Source: Bromus sterilis
Lineage: Eukaryota; Streptophyta; Magnoliopsida; Poales; Poaceae
Reading direction: 5' to 3'
Assembly (NCBI GenBank): GCA_950022295.1
Contig: OX465597.1
Coordinates: forward strand, 398,231,016-398,295,015
Length of the DNA stretch: 64,000 nucleotides
The position numbers and the translations under genes were made by a program. How positions within the stretch are numbered: the first letter of the stretch is position 1; each line of letters starts with the position of its first letter. Below are positions 23,996-34,588 of this stretch, one piece after another. The notes beneath the pieces were generated by a model, which was given only the letters and a program-made list of their open reading frames with translations, made no database searches and was not told the DNA's origin.

Positions 23996-26602
23996 ATGCC
24001 ACCCGACAGATGTGTAGAGTTTATAGTGGATCTTGCCCCAGGAACCGCACCCATTTCTAGACGCCCATACAAAATGGCCCCACGTGAGTTAGCTGAGCTT
24101 AAAACCCAACTGGAAGCTTTGTTGGAAAAAGGCTTCATCCGCCCTAGCTCATCGCCATGGGGTTGCCCCGTTCTGTTCGTAACGAAGAAAGATGGAACAG
24201 AAAGGATGTGCGTAGACTATCGCCCGCTAAATTTAGCGACGATAAAGAACAAGTACCCATTGCCCAGGATCAATGATCTTTATGATCAACTTGCAGGATC
24301 CTCTGTCTTCTCCAAGATGGATTGGAGATTAGGTTATCATCAAATCAAAATCCGAAATGAGGACATTCCCAAAACGGCTTTTACTACTCGTTATGGTCTT
24401 TACGAGTACACCGTCATGTCCTTTGGTTTAACCAATGCCCCCGCCACTTTCTCACGCATGATGAATTCGATCTTCATGGAGTACTTAGATAAATTTGTTG
24501 TGGTTTATCTCGATGATATTCTCATCTACTCGAAGAATGAAGAAGAACATGCCGAACACCTAAGGCTGGTATTGATGAAACTTAGAGAGCATCGCCTGTA
24601 TGCTAAATTCTCCAAGTATGAATTTTGGCTACCAGAAGTGACCTACTTAGGCCACGTGATTTCTGCAAAAGGCATTGCTGTGAATCCCGAGGAAGTTCAG
24701 GCCGTCCTTGACTGGACTCCACCTGAATCGGTTAAGCAAGTTAGGAGTTTTCTTGGCCTAGCCAGCTATTGCCGTCGCTTCGTCGAGAACTTTTCTAAAG
24801 TTGCAAAGCCTCTAACTGAACTCCTCAAGAAAGATAAGAAATTCCTATGGACTCCCAAGTGCGAGGAAAGCTTTCAAGAGCTAAAAAGAAGGTTGACTTC
24901 TGCACCCGTACTTGCACCTCCAGACACTAAAAAGGATTTCGAAATCTATTGTGACGCATCACGGCAAGGGTTAGGATGCATACTTCTGCAAGATCGACAT
25001 GTGGTAGCTTATGCTTCACGCCAGTTGCGGCCACATGAAGAGAACTATCCTACCCATGACCTTGAACTCGCTGCCGTAGTTCATGCCCTAACAACTTGGC
25101 GACATTACCTCCTTGGTAATCGTTGCGAGATCTATTCCGACCACCAAAGCCTCAAATACATTTTCACCCAGCCAGATCTTAATCTCAGGCAAAGACGCTG
25201 GATTGAGTTGATAAAAGATTACGATGTAGGAATTTCTTACACCCCAGGCAAAGCCAATGTCATGGCCGATGCACTAAGTCGTAAGTTGTATTGTAACAAC
25301 CTCATGTTGCAACAGTATCAACCACTTCTTCATGAGGACTTTCGCAAGATCAATCTTGAGATTGTTCCTCATGGCTATCTTTCTACCTTGGTGGCGAAAC
25401 CAACTCTTGAGGATCAAATCATAGTTGCCCAAAGGCGTGCACGAGGTGTTCGCCGGATCAAGGAGAATATTGTTAGCGGAGTTGCTAAATGTTTCTCCAC
25501 AGATAGCAAGGGAACGGTATTCTTTGAAAAACGTTTGGTAGTACCTAAGAATAGGGAACTGAGGCAACTCATCCTCAAGGAAGCCCATGACACACCCCTC
25601 TCAATTCATCCCGGTAGCACAAAAATGTACCGAGATCTACGCCAGAGATTTTGGTGGACTAGGATGAAGAGAGACATTGCTCAATTTGTTGCCGAATGTG
25701 ATGTTTGTCGTCGCATTAAGGCAGAACATCAAAGACCTGCTGGTACACTTCAACCTTTGTCTATTCCCGAGTGGAAATGGGACAAAGTCGGTATGGACTT
25801 CATCACCGGCTTTCCAAAAACCCAGAAAGGAAACAATGCCATCTTCGTTGTCATAGATAGGCTTTCCAAAGTTGCTCACTTCCTTCCAGTTCGTGAGTCT
25901 ATAACTGCTAGCCAGTTAGCAGACTTGTACGTCTCTAGAATTGTATCCCTTCACGGTGTTCCTTTGGAAATCAATTCTGATCGTGGTAGCCTTTTTACCT
26001 CTAGATTTTGGGGAAGCTTTCAGAATGCTATGGGAACTCATCTCTCCTTTAGTACAACTTTCCATCCTCAGTCTAGCGGTCAAGTCGAAAGGGTTAAGCA
26101 AATTCTTGAAGACATGCTCAGAGCTTGTGTTATCTCATTCGGAAAGAATTGGGAGAAGTCTCTGCCATTCGCCGAATTTGCTTATAACAATAGTTTTCAA
26201 TCTAGTCTGAACATGGCTCCTTTTGAACTCCTTTATGGACGACGATGTCGAACACCTCTAAACTGGTCAGAAACCGGTGAAAGACAATTCTTTGGACCGG
26301 ACATGATCAAGGAAGCAGAAGAGCAAGTTCGCATTGTTCGTGATCAATTGAAAGCAGCCCAGTCTCGTCAGAAAAGCTACTATGATCGTCATCATAGGCA
26401 AGAGATCTACAATCTGGATGAGAAGGCTTACCTTCGGGTTACTCCTCTGCTTAGACAAGTGGGTACGGTTCTCGGCTCTCCATATGACTATGTCTTAACT
26501 GGACTTGCATACGCTAACCCCGGGTCCCGACATGTTTACACGCTCATTTACTTTCTTGCTTTTACTTTCAGTTGCTATCATTATCATTATCTGTTGCGTT
26601 GA
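23996..26602 (+). pseudogene. Tekay pol: reverse transcriptase, RNase H, integrase (3'-truncated)
   Basis: This is one 868-codon open frame. The RT occupies about residues 1-250, with the first catalytic Asp at 109 and YLDD at 171-174. RNase H is about 315-430 (D320, E357, D382, D425). The integrase zinc finger is H531, H538, C568, C571, and the DDE residues are D601, D662 and E698. All key residues are kept. After YLRVTP (about codon 817) the frame runs into the 3' LTR remnant at 26446 and then into E1 LTR sequence, so the C-terminal chromodomain is lost and the last 50 or so residues are not protein-derived. Upstream, gag and protease are absent: the PBS and pol are only 650 bp apart. Confidence 0.9.
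26446..26532 (+). repeat. 87-bp remnant of the Tekay 3' LTR
   Basis: It is identical to 23241-23327, starting TCTGCTTAGACAAG and ending TCCCGACA. It is joined directly to pol codons, which marks the deletion breakpoint. Only two or three bases of shared sequence are seen at the junction. Confidence 0.9.
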
Positions 26603-26848
26603 TCCTTTGTAAACAACAAGGACGGAGAGATTGACAACCTCTCTGTACTCGTTGGGAGCAAAGTTACTTGTGTTGTGTGCAGGTCCACGTCAGTTGTGCA
26701 GCTGACACCTAATTATCATTGCCGGAGTCCTATGGGAGACAAACCCTATCATCTAAATAGGGGAAATTTGCCGTTATCCTACATCACACCTTCCACTTGG
26801 GGTAACCAACGAGGAGAGGCGTTTCACTAGTCAACTCTCTTGTCATCA

Positions 26849-27547
26849 GCGGCGCCGGTGGTGCCCACTTGCTGCTGCCCTCCCCCTGCGCCGCCGGCCG
26901 GATCCTCGCCTTCTTGGCGAGCTTCTTGGCCTCGGCGAGGTCCCAGGCCCTCTGCTGCGCCTCCATCTGGCCGAGGAGGTAGTCCTTCTTGGCCCACGCG
27001 AGGCCGACGTCATACTCCTCCTCCTCCTCATCCTCGTTGGCGGCCGGCGGGGGCGGCGGAGGAGGGACGACCTCCTTCTCCTTCTTTGACTTGCTGCCGA
27101 AGTGAGGGAGGAAGCCTCGACGCTGAGGCGCGGCTGAGGATGGGCCGCCGATGACGATGCCTCCAGCGCGTGTCCGGCGCCCAAGCGGCTCGGTCTTGAC
27201 CTCAGTTTTCACCTCGGTCTTCACGGGGGCGAGCTGCGGCGAGGAGTAGGCCGGCCCCGAGGAATGGGAGCCGGTGGAGCGTGACACCGAGCCGCCGGAC
27301 GACGACAATGTCGCCCCCTCGCCGTCGCGCGGGAGCGTCGCCCACAATGGCACGTTGCGGCTGCTGTAGGAGCGGCGGGCCGCCGCACCGTAATCCATTG
27401 GAGGGTACTAGAGCCGCGACGTGTTGCCGTTCTCGATGTAGGCGAGCACCCACTCGACGGTGCGCCCCTCCGCGCTCCACCACCTCCGCCGTACGTCGCG
27501 GTTGTTCCGGCCGGGCTCCGGATGGAGGCCGTGGGTGCAGGCGATGG
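26849..27547 (-). pseudogene. 5' part of the split host gene (acidic/Lys-rich, unknown function)
   Basis: From the ATG at 27398 the minus strand encodes MDYGAAARRSYSSRNVPLW, a Ser-rich stretch, TEVKTEVKTEPLG repeats, a GGIVIGG motif, SKSKKEKEVVPPPP, an acidic run (NEDEEEEEYDVGLAW), and the alanine/lysine helix EAKKLAKKARIR, up to WAPPAP at the E1 insertion. Upstream of the ATG the same frame continues back through WWSAEGRTVEWVLAYIENG, separated from it by a TAG (27408-27410) that probably replaced a sense codon, so the true start was further up. At 27547 it is cut by the LTR of another element. The KTEP repeats and acidic patches suggest a nuclear protein, as an inference only. Confidence 0.7.
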
Positions 27548-29922
27548 TGATGACCCTCAACTGTAGGGGATCGTTTGTAGCGTTTTCGATAAATAAGAGT
27601 GTCGAACCCAACGAGGAGCGGAAGGTATTGGTAAGTGACTTTGGTAAAGAAATAGCTGCAAGAACTGAAAGATAACTTTTTAGGGGTTTTCGATATAAGC
27701 AACAAAAAGGTAAAAATGAGCAAAGTAAAAGGCACTGAGGAGTAACAAGTGGCCCAATCCTTTCAAACAAAGGAGAGGCCTAGCAACTGAACTTATAAAG
27801 GCTAAAGCGTTCTCGAGGACACACGGGAGAAATAGTCACGTGCTTTTGCCATATTCCGTATCGGTACTATGTGCTGTGTTGATAAGTGTTGAGTGGGTGG
27901 ATCTATGCTAGTACACCCTCTAGACTAAGATAAGTGCACTCTTATTATTAAACACCTTGCAAGCATCCGCAAATAAAAGATAGTAATTAAGGTAAAAGCC
28001 TAACCATAGCAATACGATCGTTGACCCATTGCTCCCTTGTGCAAAAGCGTGCGAACTGGGGTTCAGGTTTCTGTCACTCCGACAACCCACCGTAAGCATT
28101 CTTTATACACAATGCATTCCCCTATGTCCTTGATAAGGCGAAGTGTTGAGTGTTCGACTCACACAACACCACTAGGAAAACAACAACACAACTTAAATAT
28201 CAAACAACACATATTACTTCAACATCGTATGACTACTAATAACTAGACTTCTCCCATGTCCTCAAGAACTAAAGTAACTACTCACAAGACATAAAAGAGA
28301 TCATGATCAGTGGGGATAAATAGATGATGAACAATCTGGACACAATGATATTTCTCCAACAAAACTCAATAGCGTTCATCACAAGGTAGTAATCAACATC
28401 GGTAGAGTAGAGAGGATAGATAGTACGGATTACAACACAAGTTGGACTTGTGAGGTGAGATTGGATGAAGATGAAGATGGTGCTGATGTTGGGGATTATG
28501 TTGATGATGATCTCGATGATGCCCGTGATGACGGTGATGACGATGGCGACGATCTCCCCTTCCGGGAGGTGTTCTCCCCGACGGAATCTGCCTGCCGGAG
28601 ATGTCTTTTCTCCTTTGTTGGTTTCCGCCACGGAGCGGCGGCGGAACTCGCGAAACTCTCCTCTTTTTAGGGTTTTTATACGATGAGGGATATGTAGGCC
28701 AAAGGGGGGAGCCGGGAGTGGACCCAGGGGTCCAGGCGCCCTCCCGGCGCGGCCAAGGTGGGGGCCGCGCCAGGTGGCCGCCTGGGCACCCTGTGGCCCC
28801 CCTCTGGTCCCTCTTTTGAGTGTCTTCATCATCCTTCTGGAAAATACCCTTCGTCTATTTTCAGGTAATTTGGAGGTATTCTCCTTCAGCAACTCAGCAT
28901 CCACTTTTTACCGCTGAATCCTGCGTCTGCTGCTTTGGCATCGGAAAGTTGCAAACTGTGTAAAATAAGCCAAAACAACATAAGAATAACATCATATCAT
29001 GAAATATATCAACGCATAAGAAAGAATTACTATATAAAATAGTGATGCATTTTGGACGTATCAACTCCCCCAAGCTTAGACCTCGCTTGTCCCCACGCAA
29101 ATACTGAGCTCGGTAAACCTATCCACAAGTTTAGAGAGTGAAGTGTCGATAAATAGAATACTGGCAAGAAGCATCAAGGTTTCTTCATCAAACTCAAGCA
29201 TCCTCAACAACAACCTCAATTCATAAGGTCCTTATGAGAAAGTAATAACAATTATAATCAAAAGTAGGGTTGAGAAAACTTATCAAATTATGGCAAACAT
29301 ATCCTTGGTCAAAGGACAACTAATAATATTTACTTGTGCTCTTTCACTTTTTAATGAAACAATTTGAAGATTTTGAAAGAACATGTTATTAGTCATGAAG
29401 TGCAAATGCTAACACAAAGGAGGATGTTTGCTTGGCAAAAACTTTTGCAAACCACTTACTTATCAAAAGATAACGTCAACAATGATGTGGCATGGCAAAA
29501 CTTAATGCAACACTATATGAATGGATCCTCATTAGCATCAAGTGTCTGTTCTCTTTGGGAAAAGAAGGAAGTGGGACAACTGACTCAACACAAAAGTAAA
29601 AGAAAGGCCTTGTTGAAGGCAAGTAGGGAAAACTCATGTGCTATCCTTAAATCAAACAGAATGAAAATAAACTTTGGGAGGTGCATAGTTTGTCAACGAA
29701 TGCTAATAGATAACTCAATTACTTCCCAAGATGGACAAGTTTCGAGGAAGGCTCCCAAGTGGGGACGATCGCATCCCCTTAATCTCCTTTGTTTATCACT
29801 GCCAACGTTTTTGATTTCTCATAGACCAAGCGTGGAGGAGGGTTTGTTTGTTATATTTTTTTTTGAGCTGAGCGCACTCATGCCAGTTCCTCCTCGTATT
29901 ATGGGTTTGCACATTAGACATG
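27548..29922 (-). mobile_element. minus-strand LTR retrotransposon, 3' LTR and internal edge
   Basis: The 3' LTR is 27548-29062: on the minus strand it begins TGATACGTCCAAAATGC and ends GGGTCATCA. It is preceded by a polypurine tract (minus AAGCTTGGGGGAGT, plus 29063-29076). The internal sequence 29077-29922 is non-coding and is cut at 29923 by E3. The 5' LTR is not present nearby. The LTR entered the broken host gene at 27547. A 208-codon frame inside the LTR is not a gene. Confidence 0.8.
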
Positions 29923-31579
29923 TGATACGTCCAAAACGTATCTATAATTTCTGCTTGCTCCATGCCTCTTTTGTGTGATATTGCTATGATATTGATGAAC
30001 TTCCATACACTTTTGATCATATTTGGACTAACCTATTAAATCAGTGCACCCCAGTGCCAGTTCCTGTTTTCTGCTGTTTTTGTATATCAGCTTTTCCCAT
30101 TATTTAAAGTGCCAGAAAAATTCCGGAAAAAATATAGGAAAAATCAGCGTACGGGAACCTTCCAGAAGAGCCCTAGTGGGGCCAGAGGGGAGCCAGGGGT
30201 GGCCCAGGCGGCCACCTGGCGCAGCCACCCCCTAGGCCGCGCCAGGGAGGCGCCTGGGGCCCCTAGTCCACCTTTGGCTGCCCCCCTTCGCCTATTTATT
30301 CCGCGTGACGAGAAACCCTCGGGGATAGAGCCTTTTTTCACGATCTCTCCTCTGTTCCGCCGCCGCCGCGCTTCCAAGATCGGGAGCACCAGGAGACCTC
30401 TTCCCGGCACCCTGCCGGAGGGAGGAACCACCTCCGGGAACTTCTCCACCACCATGGATGCTTCCCGGATGAACCGTGAGGAGTCCACCTTGGACCATGG
30501 GTCTATGATCAGTAGCTATGTGATGTTCTCCTCCCCTCTTTGTTCTTCATGGTTTAGACCTCGTGAGCTTCCCTACATGATCGAGGCACATATGTAATCT
30601 TTCTGCTGTTGCTATGCTGAGTTTGCTGGGATCCGATGGATTATGAGACTATGTTCAGATTGTGTTTGAGTAATATATTTTATTCTCCTCTTTTATATTT
30701 ATGTTCTTGAGTAATTCTTGCATGTTCTCCGTTGCTGTTTATTGCTTTGGCCAAGTAGTAGGTAGTGACTCCAAGAGGGAGCGTTATGCATGATTGTGGG
30801 TTCATGCCCCTCGATGACTAGCTTGAGTGACAGAAACATGAGTCTAGGGGATGTGTTGTTGCCACAAGGGAGAAAACAACGGTGCTTGTACTTGCGGGGT
30901 GCAAGGATTGTTTACTTTACGCAAAGTTCTTTAATGCAGTTGTCTGTTGCTTTGAGTTTACACTTTGGGTGGGATTCGCAACTTAATACCTGCGAGATGT
31001 TCTGGATAGATATCTCAAGGTGGATGATTAGTAGGTAGATGCAGATGGATTTCGGTCTACTTGTCTTGGCGTACCGCCCATGCTTTTGAGCCTCTTCCTT
31101 TCTTTATAGGATAGTTAGCATTGGTTTGCGCACATAATCCTGTCAATTGCCCAGCTGTAATTTGTTTACCTCGCATGGCTATTTTACCGTATTTTGGGAG
31201 AGAAACATCACTAGTGAACATCATAGGACCCCGGTCCATATTTCCAACACTGTTTACACCTACTATTTATTTACTGCTTTATTTAATTTTCCGTTGCTAT
31301 CACTATCATTATTATCCCGTGCGTTTGATCCTTTGTGAACAACATGGCCGGAAGGATTGACAACCTCTCTGAACTCGTTGGGAGCAAAGCTATCTGTTGT
31401 GTGTGCAGGTACACGTCAACCGCCTAACTTCTGGCGCTGTTGTCACCTTCCTGTCGTTGCTGGAGTCCTACTGGAGACAAACCTTGGTATCTTCACCGAG
31501 GGAAATTTGATGTTGTCTACATCTCAATCTTCCACTTTGGGTAACCAACGAGGGGCGAGAAGCCATCAAAGCCAATTTT

Positions 31580-31597
31580 TGGCGCCGTTGCCGGGGA
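31580..31597 (+). other. E3 primer binding site (tRNA-Asp)
   Basis: TGGCGCCGTTGCCGGGGA is an exact complement of the tRNA-Asp 3' end, twelve bases after the LTR. Confidence 0.9.
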
Positions 31598-31769
31598 CTC
31601 CACTCTTCAAGATAGGGGAGTTGCACACTATCTTTTATCTTTGCTTTTTAGTCTTGTTAGCTTACCTTTCAAGTTTTTGCCTTTGCCTTTGTGTCTTATA
31701 TGAAAAACCACAAAAATAGTTGCTACCTTTTGCCTTTGTCTTGCTTTGCCTAGTGATGCTATCCTCACC

Positions 31770-32930
31770 ATGGGTGCTGAACTACCCAAATATGGAAGGA
31801 TGGACATGTTTCACTTGGATCGTCTTCGATCATTTTGTGCTCGCGCTAAAAACCCAACCGACTTGGTTGAGGGAAAATCATTGGATGATCATGCTCATTA
31901 TACGCGGCACCGACTATCTCAGAAAGGGAAACACTTATGGGACCAAATACAAATTTCTTATTGCTATGCTGAGTGTTTATGCCAAATTTATGATTTTACT
32001 TGCTGCTCTAATATAGATCGTAAACACCTTCCTTTCCAATGCCAGTTTAATGAAAATGAGATCCTAGCTTCTTATGCAAAAGGTGTTTATGACTACTTTG
32101 ATGTTGAAAAGATTGAAGAGTTTGTTGCTTTTAAGGGCGCTTATGAGATTGCTTCTTTGATTGAAAAGTACTATGATACTATTCACAAGTCTGAAAACTT
32201 AACAGTTCTTGCTTATTGCTTCGAGAATTATACTTCCAATGCTTATATTGAGGATTTTAAAAATATAATGCTTGTTGCCCGAGAAGATGCTAATGATTGC
32301 TATGAAGAGGAATCCTATGATTTCGAGGACTCACTTGATACATCCCTTTCTGATGATTTTGATACTTGCTTTGTTGATGGCCATGATGCCACTATGGATG
32401 ACGCTTACGAAGATGAACTTGCTATAGTTCCTTATGTTAAGCATGAAATTGTTGCTATTGCACCCACACTTGATTGCCATATTATCCTTTTGAAATCTCC
32501 AACTCCGGAGAATTTTTCCCTTATCAAGGCTCAATGTGATGGGTTGCATTTATCTTATAATCCTAAAGACTGTGTTGAAAACTATACACGTGTGCTTGTA
32601 GGTCATGAACAACATGATTTATGTGATAGTTATATTCTTGATGTTGTTCATGATACTACTGAAAATTATTTCGAGAGAGGGAAGTTTGGTTGTAGAAACT
32701 TCCATATTACTAAAACACCTCTCTTCATGTTGAAAGTTTTAAAGTTGTTCTTTTTTGACCTTCCTATGCATGTCACTTTGTGCTTCTTTGATTTATTTTC
32801 TTACAAGATGCCTATGCATAGTAAGTGTGTTAGGATTAAATGTGTTTCATATTTTCTTCTTGATGCTCTCTTTTGCTTCAAAATTCTTATTCTTGTGAGA
32901 GCATCTTCTATAATCTTTAAGCCTAGCTAA
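31770..32930 (+). CDS. E3 acidic ORF of unknown function with hydrophobic, basic C-terminus
   Basis: This is an open frame of 386 codons from the first ATG (MGAELPKYGRMDMFHL). I see no gag, protease or pol motif. The middle (about residues 160-235) is strongly acidic (EDANDCYEEESYDFED, SDDFDTCFVDGHD, YEDELAIV). A conserved-looking stretch NYFERGKFGCRNFHITKT precedes alternating hydrophobic and basic segments (LFMLKVLKLFFFDLP, RIKCVSYFLLDALF) that could be membrane-associated. Similar ORFs occur in other Triticeae pol-less LTR elements, to my recollection, but no function is assigned. It lies where gag would be, has no stops, and uses host-like AT-rich codons. Whether it is translated is unknown. 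Confidence 0.65.
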   Translation: MGAELPKYGRMDMFHLDRLRSFCARAKNPTDLVEGKSLDDHAHYTRHRLSQKGKHLWDQIQISYCYAECLCQIYDFTCCSNIDRKHLPFQCQFNENEILASYAKGVYDYFDVEKIEEFVAFKGAYEIASLIEKYYDTIHKSENLTVLAYCFENYTSNAYIEDFKNIMLVAREDANDCYEEESYDFEDSLDTSLSDDFDTCFVDGHDATMDDAYEDELAIVPYVKHEIVAIAPTLDCHIILLKSPTPENFSLIKAQCDGLHLSYNPKDCVENYTRVLVGHEQHDLCDSYILDVVHDTTENYFERGKFGCRNFHITKTPLFMLKVLKLFFFDLPMHVTLCFFDLFSYKMPMHSKCVRIKCVSYFLLDALFCFKILILVRASSIIFKPS

Positions 32931-33779
32931 TGGCTTTAAAGAAGCGCTTTCGGGAGGCAGTCCGCAACGAATTTAGGTTTTCCTTTTTGTTTTTCTTCTG
33001 TTTTTAGTGGTCTTGATGATTGTTACTACTGTAGCAACATCATTGTATCTTTACTTTTCAAGCTTTGTGCCAATTATAGCCTCATATGACAAGAGAAGTG
33101 AAAGTTGTGACATGTTGTCCAGAAAACAGATTCTGTCCTCGTGGTGGGAAAATCATAGAAAAATACCAGTTCATCTTTCTGAGCTGAAATTTTTAGACAA
33201 TTTGCTCTATACAATCATGGAACTTTTGTATGTTCTGAGTTTTTTATTTGAGTTGCAGAAGTATCCCAAAAAAATTCTTTACCACCTGCTGGTCTGTTTT
33301 TCATAGATTCCGTCCTGTTTTTCCTTTTCTTCGTTTTGCAAACCTTAAGCTTGCTTTTTCTTCTCAAAAACCTTTTGGCAATATTGAGAAACAGTATCTA
33401 TTCAAGAATATCCTTATTTCCAGTAGAGAAAAATATATTTTATTATGGGTACTAACCTCGGTAATCAGATTATGATGAGTTATGTATGAAGGGAGTTTTC
33501 AAGTGTGCGAGTGAAGATGATACAAGAAGATTCAGTAGTGTCAAACGCTCAAGCTTGGGGATGCCCCCGTGCACCCCCAAGAAATATTCAAGGAGACTCA
33601 AGCGTCTAAGCTTGGGGATGCCCCATGCATCCCCTTCTCCATCAACAATTATCAGTTCGTCTTTCGTTCCACTATATTTTTATCATTTCATGCGTTATGT
33701 GCTATGCTTGGAGCATCTTGCTCTTTATTTCCTTTTTGTTTTCTTTAACTTTTCTTGCTGTTCATAACAAGTTAGAACC
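32931..33779 (+). other. E3 non-coding 3' region with stem-loop pair
   Basis: It is alignable by eye with E1 15230-16025. The two hairpins are at 33557-33578 (right arm slightly mutated) and 33614-33634, each preceded by AAGCTT or AGCTT. It is cut off at 33779, before the part that in E1 leads to the 3' LTR. Confidence 0.7.
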
Positions 33780-34156
33780 TGATACGTCTCAAACATATCT
33801 ACTTTTCCAAACACTTTTGCTATTGTTTTTCCCTCATTCTTGCATGATTTGGACGAAACTAACCTGGACTAACGCTGTTTTCAGCAGAGCTATCTGTATG
33901 GTTTTATTGTGCGCAGGAAAATGGATTTTTGGACATCTCAGAAAATTCCCAGAAAAAACACGGAAAATTCACGCACCCGAGGGGCCACTGTGCCAGAAGT
34001 GGGACCAGAGGGCAGCCAAGGGGGCCCAGGCGCCCCCCTTGCGCGGCCAGGGGTGGGGCCGCACCCTCTGGCCGCCTGGGGGCCTCCCCCTCCTCTGGTG
34101 CCCTAACTAGGCTCCTATTTATTCCCGTGACGGAGAAACTATCGAGGGGATGGATC
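33780..34156 (+). repeat. Sabrina-like LTR fragment
   Basis: It starts TGATACGTCTCAAAC and follows the E2/E5 LTR (reverse complement) through the CTATTTATTCCC region, then stops being similar near 34156. The family name is tentative. GAACC precedes it as a possible TSD with no partner seen. Confidence 0.6.
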
Positions 34157-34588
34157 AGGTCCATAGACCCGACATTAGGAACCTTTAGGCCGACTCATAT
34201 GAAGGCCGACAAAGAAGACCCGACCAGGAATCTGACGTGCCAAGCGTGAATATTGAAGCCCTAGAAGGAATTCGACTTACCTTGTATAACACATAGCAAA
34301 CTTGTAAAGTAGAATAGAACTCCACGTCGTATAGGAGTTGGACTCTAGGAATCCCGGGACCCGACGCCTTTATATGCCGAGGTCCACGGGAACCAGAGCC
34401 AGAACTTACCTCAATCCAGGACTAGACAACTCGCGCCATAACCTAGATCTCCACGAGATTAAGGTTTCGAAACATCATCACTGTAATCGATACGATCGAC
34501 TCTTCCTATTGAAGAGTCGATTCCCCTATAGTCAAAAAGAAGGAGTAGGTATTTACGGCACCGTTGGGGCCAAACCTGGGTAACTCGC
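34157..34588 (+). repeat. unassigned LTR fragment X, left part
   Basis: It has LTR-like features: a CCTTTATATGCCG TATA-like site near 34370, and a run through TGTAATCGATACGATCG to CTGGGTAACTCGC. It continues, after E2, at 43978, where the LTR end, a PBS-like word and a gag start follow. Its 5' border is not definable. Confidence 0.5.

Larger units (their letters stand above)
19287..26532 (+). mobile_element. Tekay/Del-type Gypsy retrotransposon, internally deleted
   Basis: It is flanked by TSD TGTTT (19282-19286 and 26533-26537), begins TGTCACAATC and ends GGTCCCGACA. The 5' LTR is 4041 bp. The 3' LTR is reduced to its last 87 bp, identical to the 5' copy. Gag and protease are missing between the PBS and pol, and the end of pol is also gone. 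The RT/RNase H/integrase order and motifs place it with chromovirus Gypsy elements of the Tekay (Del) clade. It is younger than E1, in whose LTR it sits. Confidence 0.88.
11298..26848 (+). mobile_element. E1: pol-less Gypsy-type LTR retrotransposon
   Basis: The element begins TGATACG and ends ...TCA, flanked by the 5-bp TSD GCGGC (11293-11297 and 26849-26853). The LTRs are about 1638 and 1641 bp once the nested 7.25 kb insertion is taken out of the 3' LTR, and differ by a few percent. The PBS matches tRNA-Asp, as in Athila-type elements. Only a gag-protease ORF is present, with no reverse transcriptase, RNase H or integrase, so it must have been moved by proteins of another element. It landed inside a host gene exon. 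Confidence 0.9.
17957..26848 (+). repeat. E1 3' LTR, split by a nested Tekay element
   Basis: The LTR runs 17957-19286 and resumes at 26538 through 26848. The break falls in a GTTTACACGCTCATTTAC stretch that is continuous in the 5' LTR, and TGTTT is duplicated on both sides. The total LTR length without the insertion is about 1641 bp. Confidence 0.9.
29923..33779 (+). mobile_element. E3: non-autonomous LTR element related to E1, 3' truncated
   Basis: It begins TGATACG after ACATG (a candidate TSD whose partner was not found). The 5' LTR, 29923-31568 (1646 bp), belongs to the E1 LTR family. The tRNA-Asp PBS is at 31580. There is one acidic ORF instead of gag, and a 3' region matching E1 with the same stem-loop pair. 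There is no pol and no 3' LTR: the element is cut at 33779/33780 by a different LTR. Confidence 0.82.

Noticed and set aside
28278..28904. 208-codon minus ORF
   Set aside because: It is inside the minus-strand LTR 27548-29062 and crosses GC-rich LTR sequence. Not a gene.
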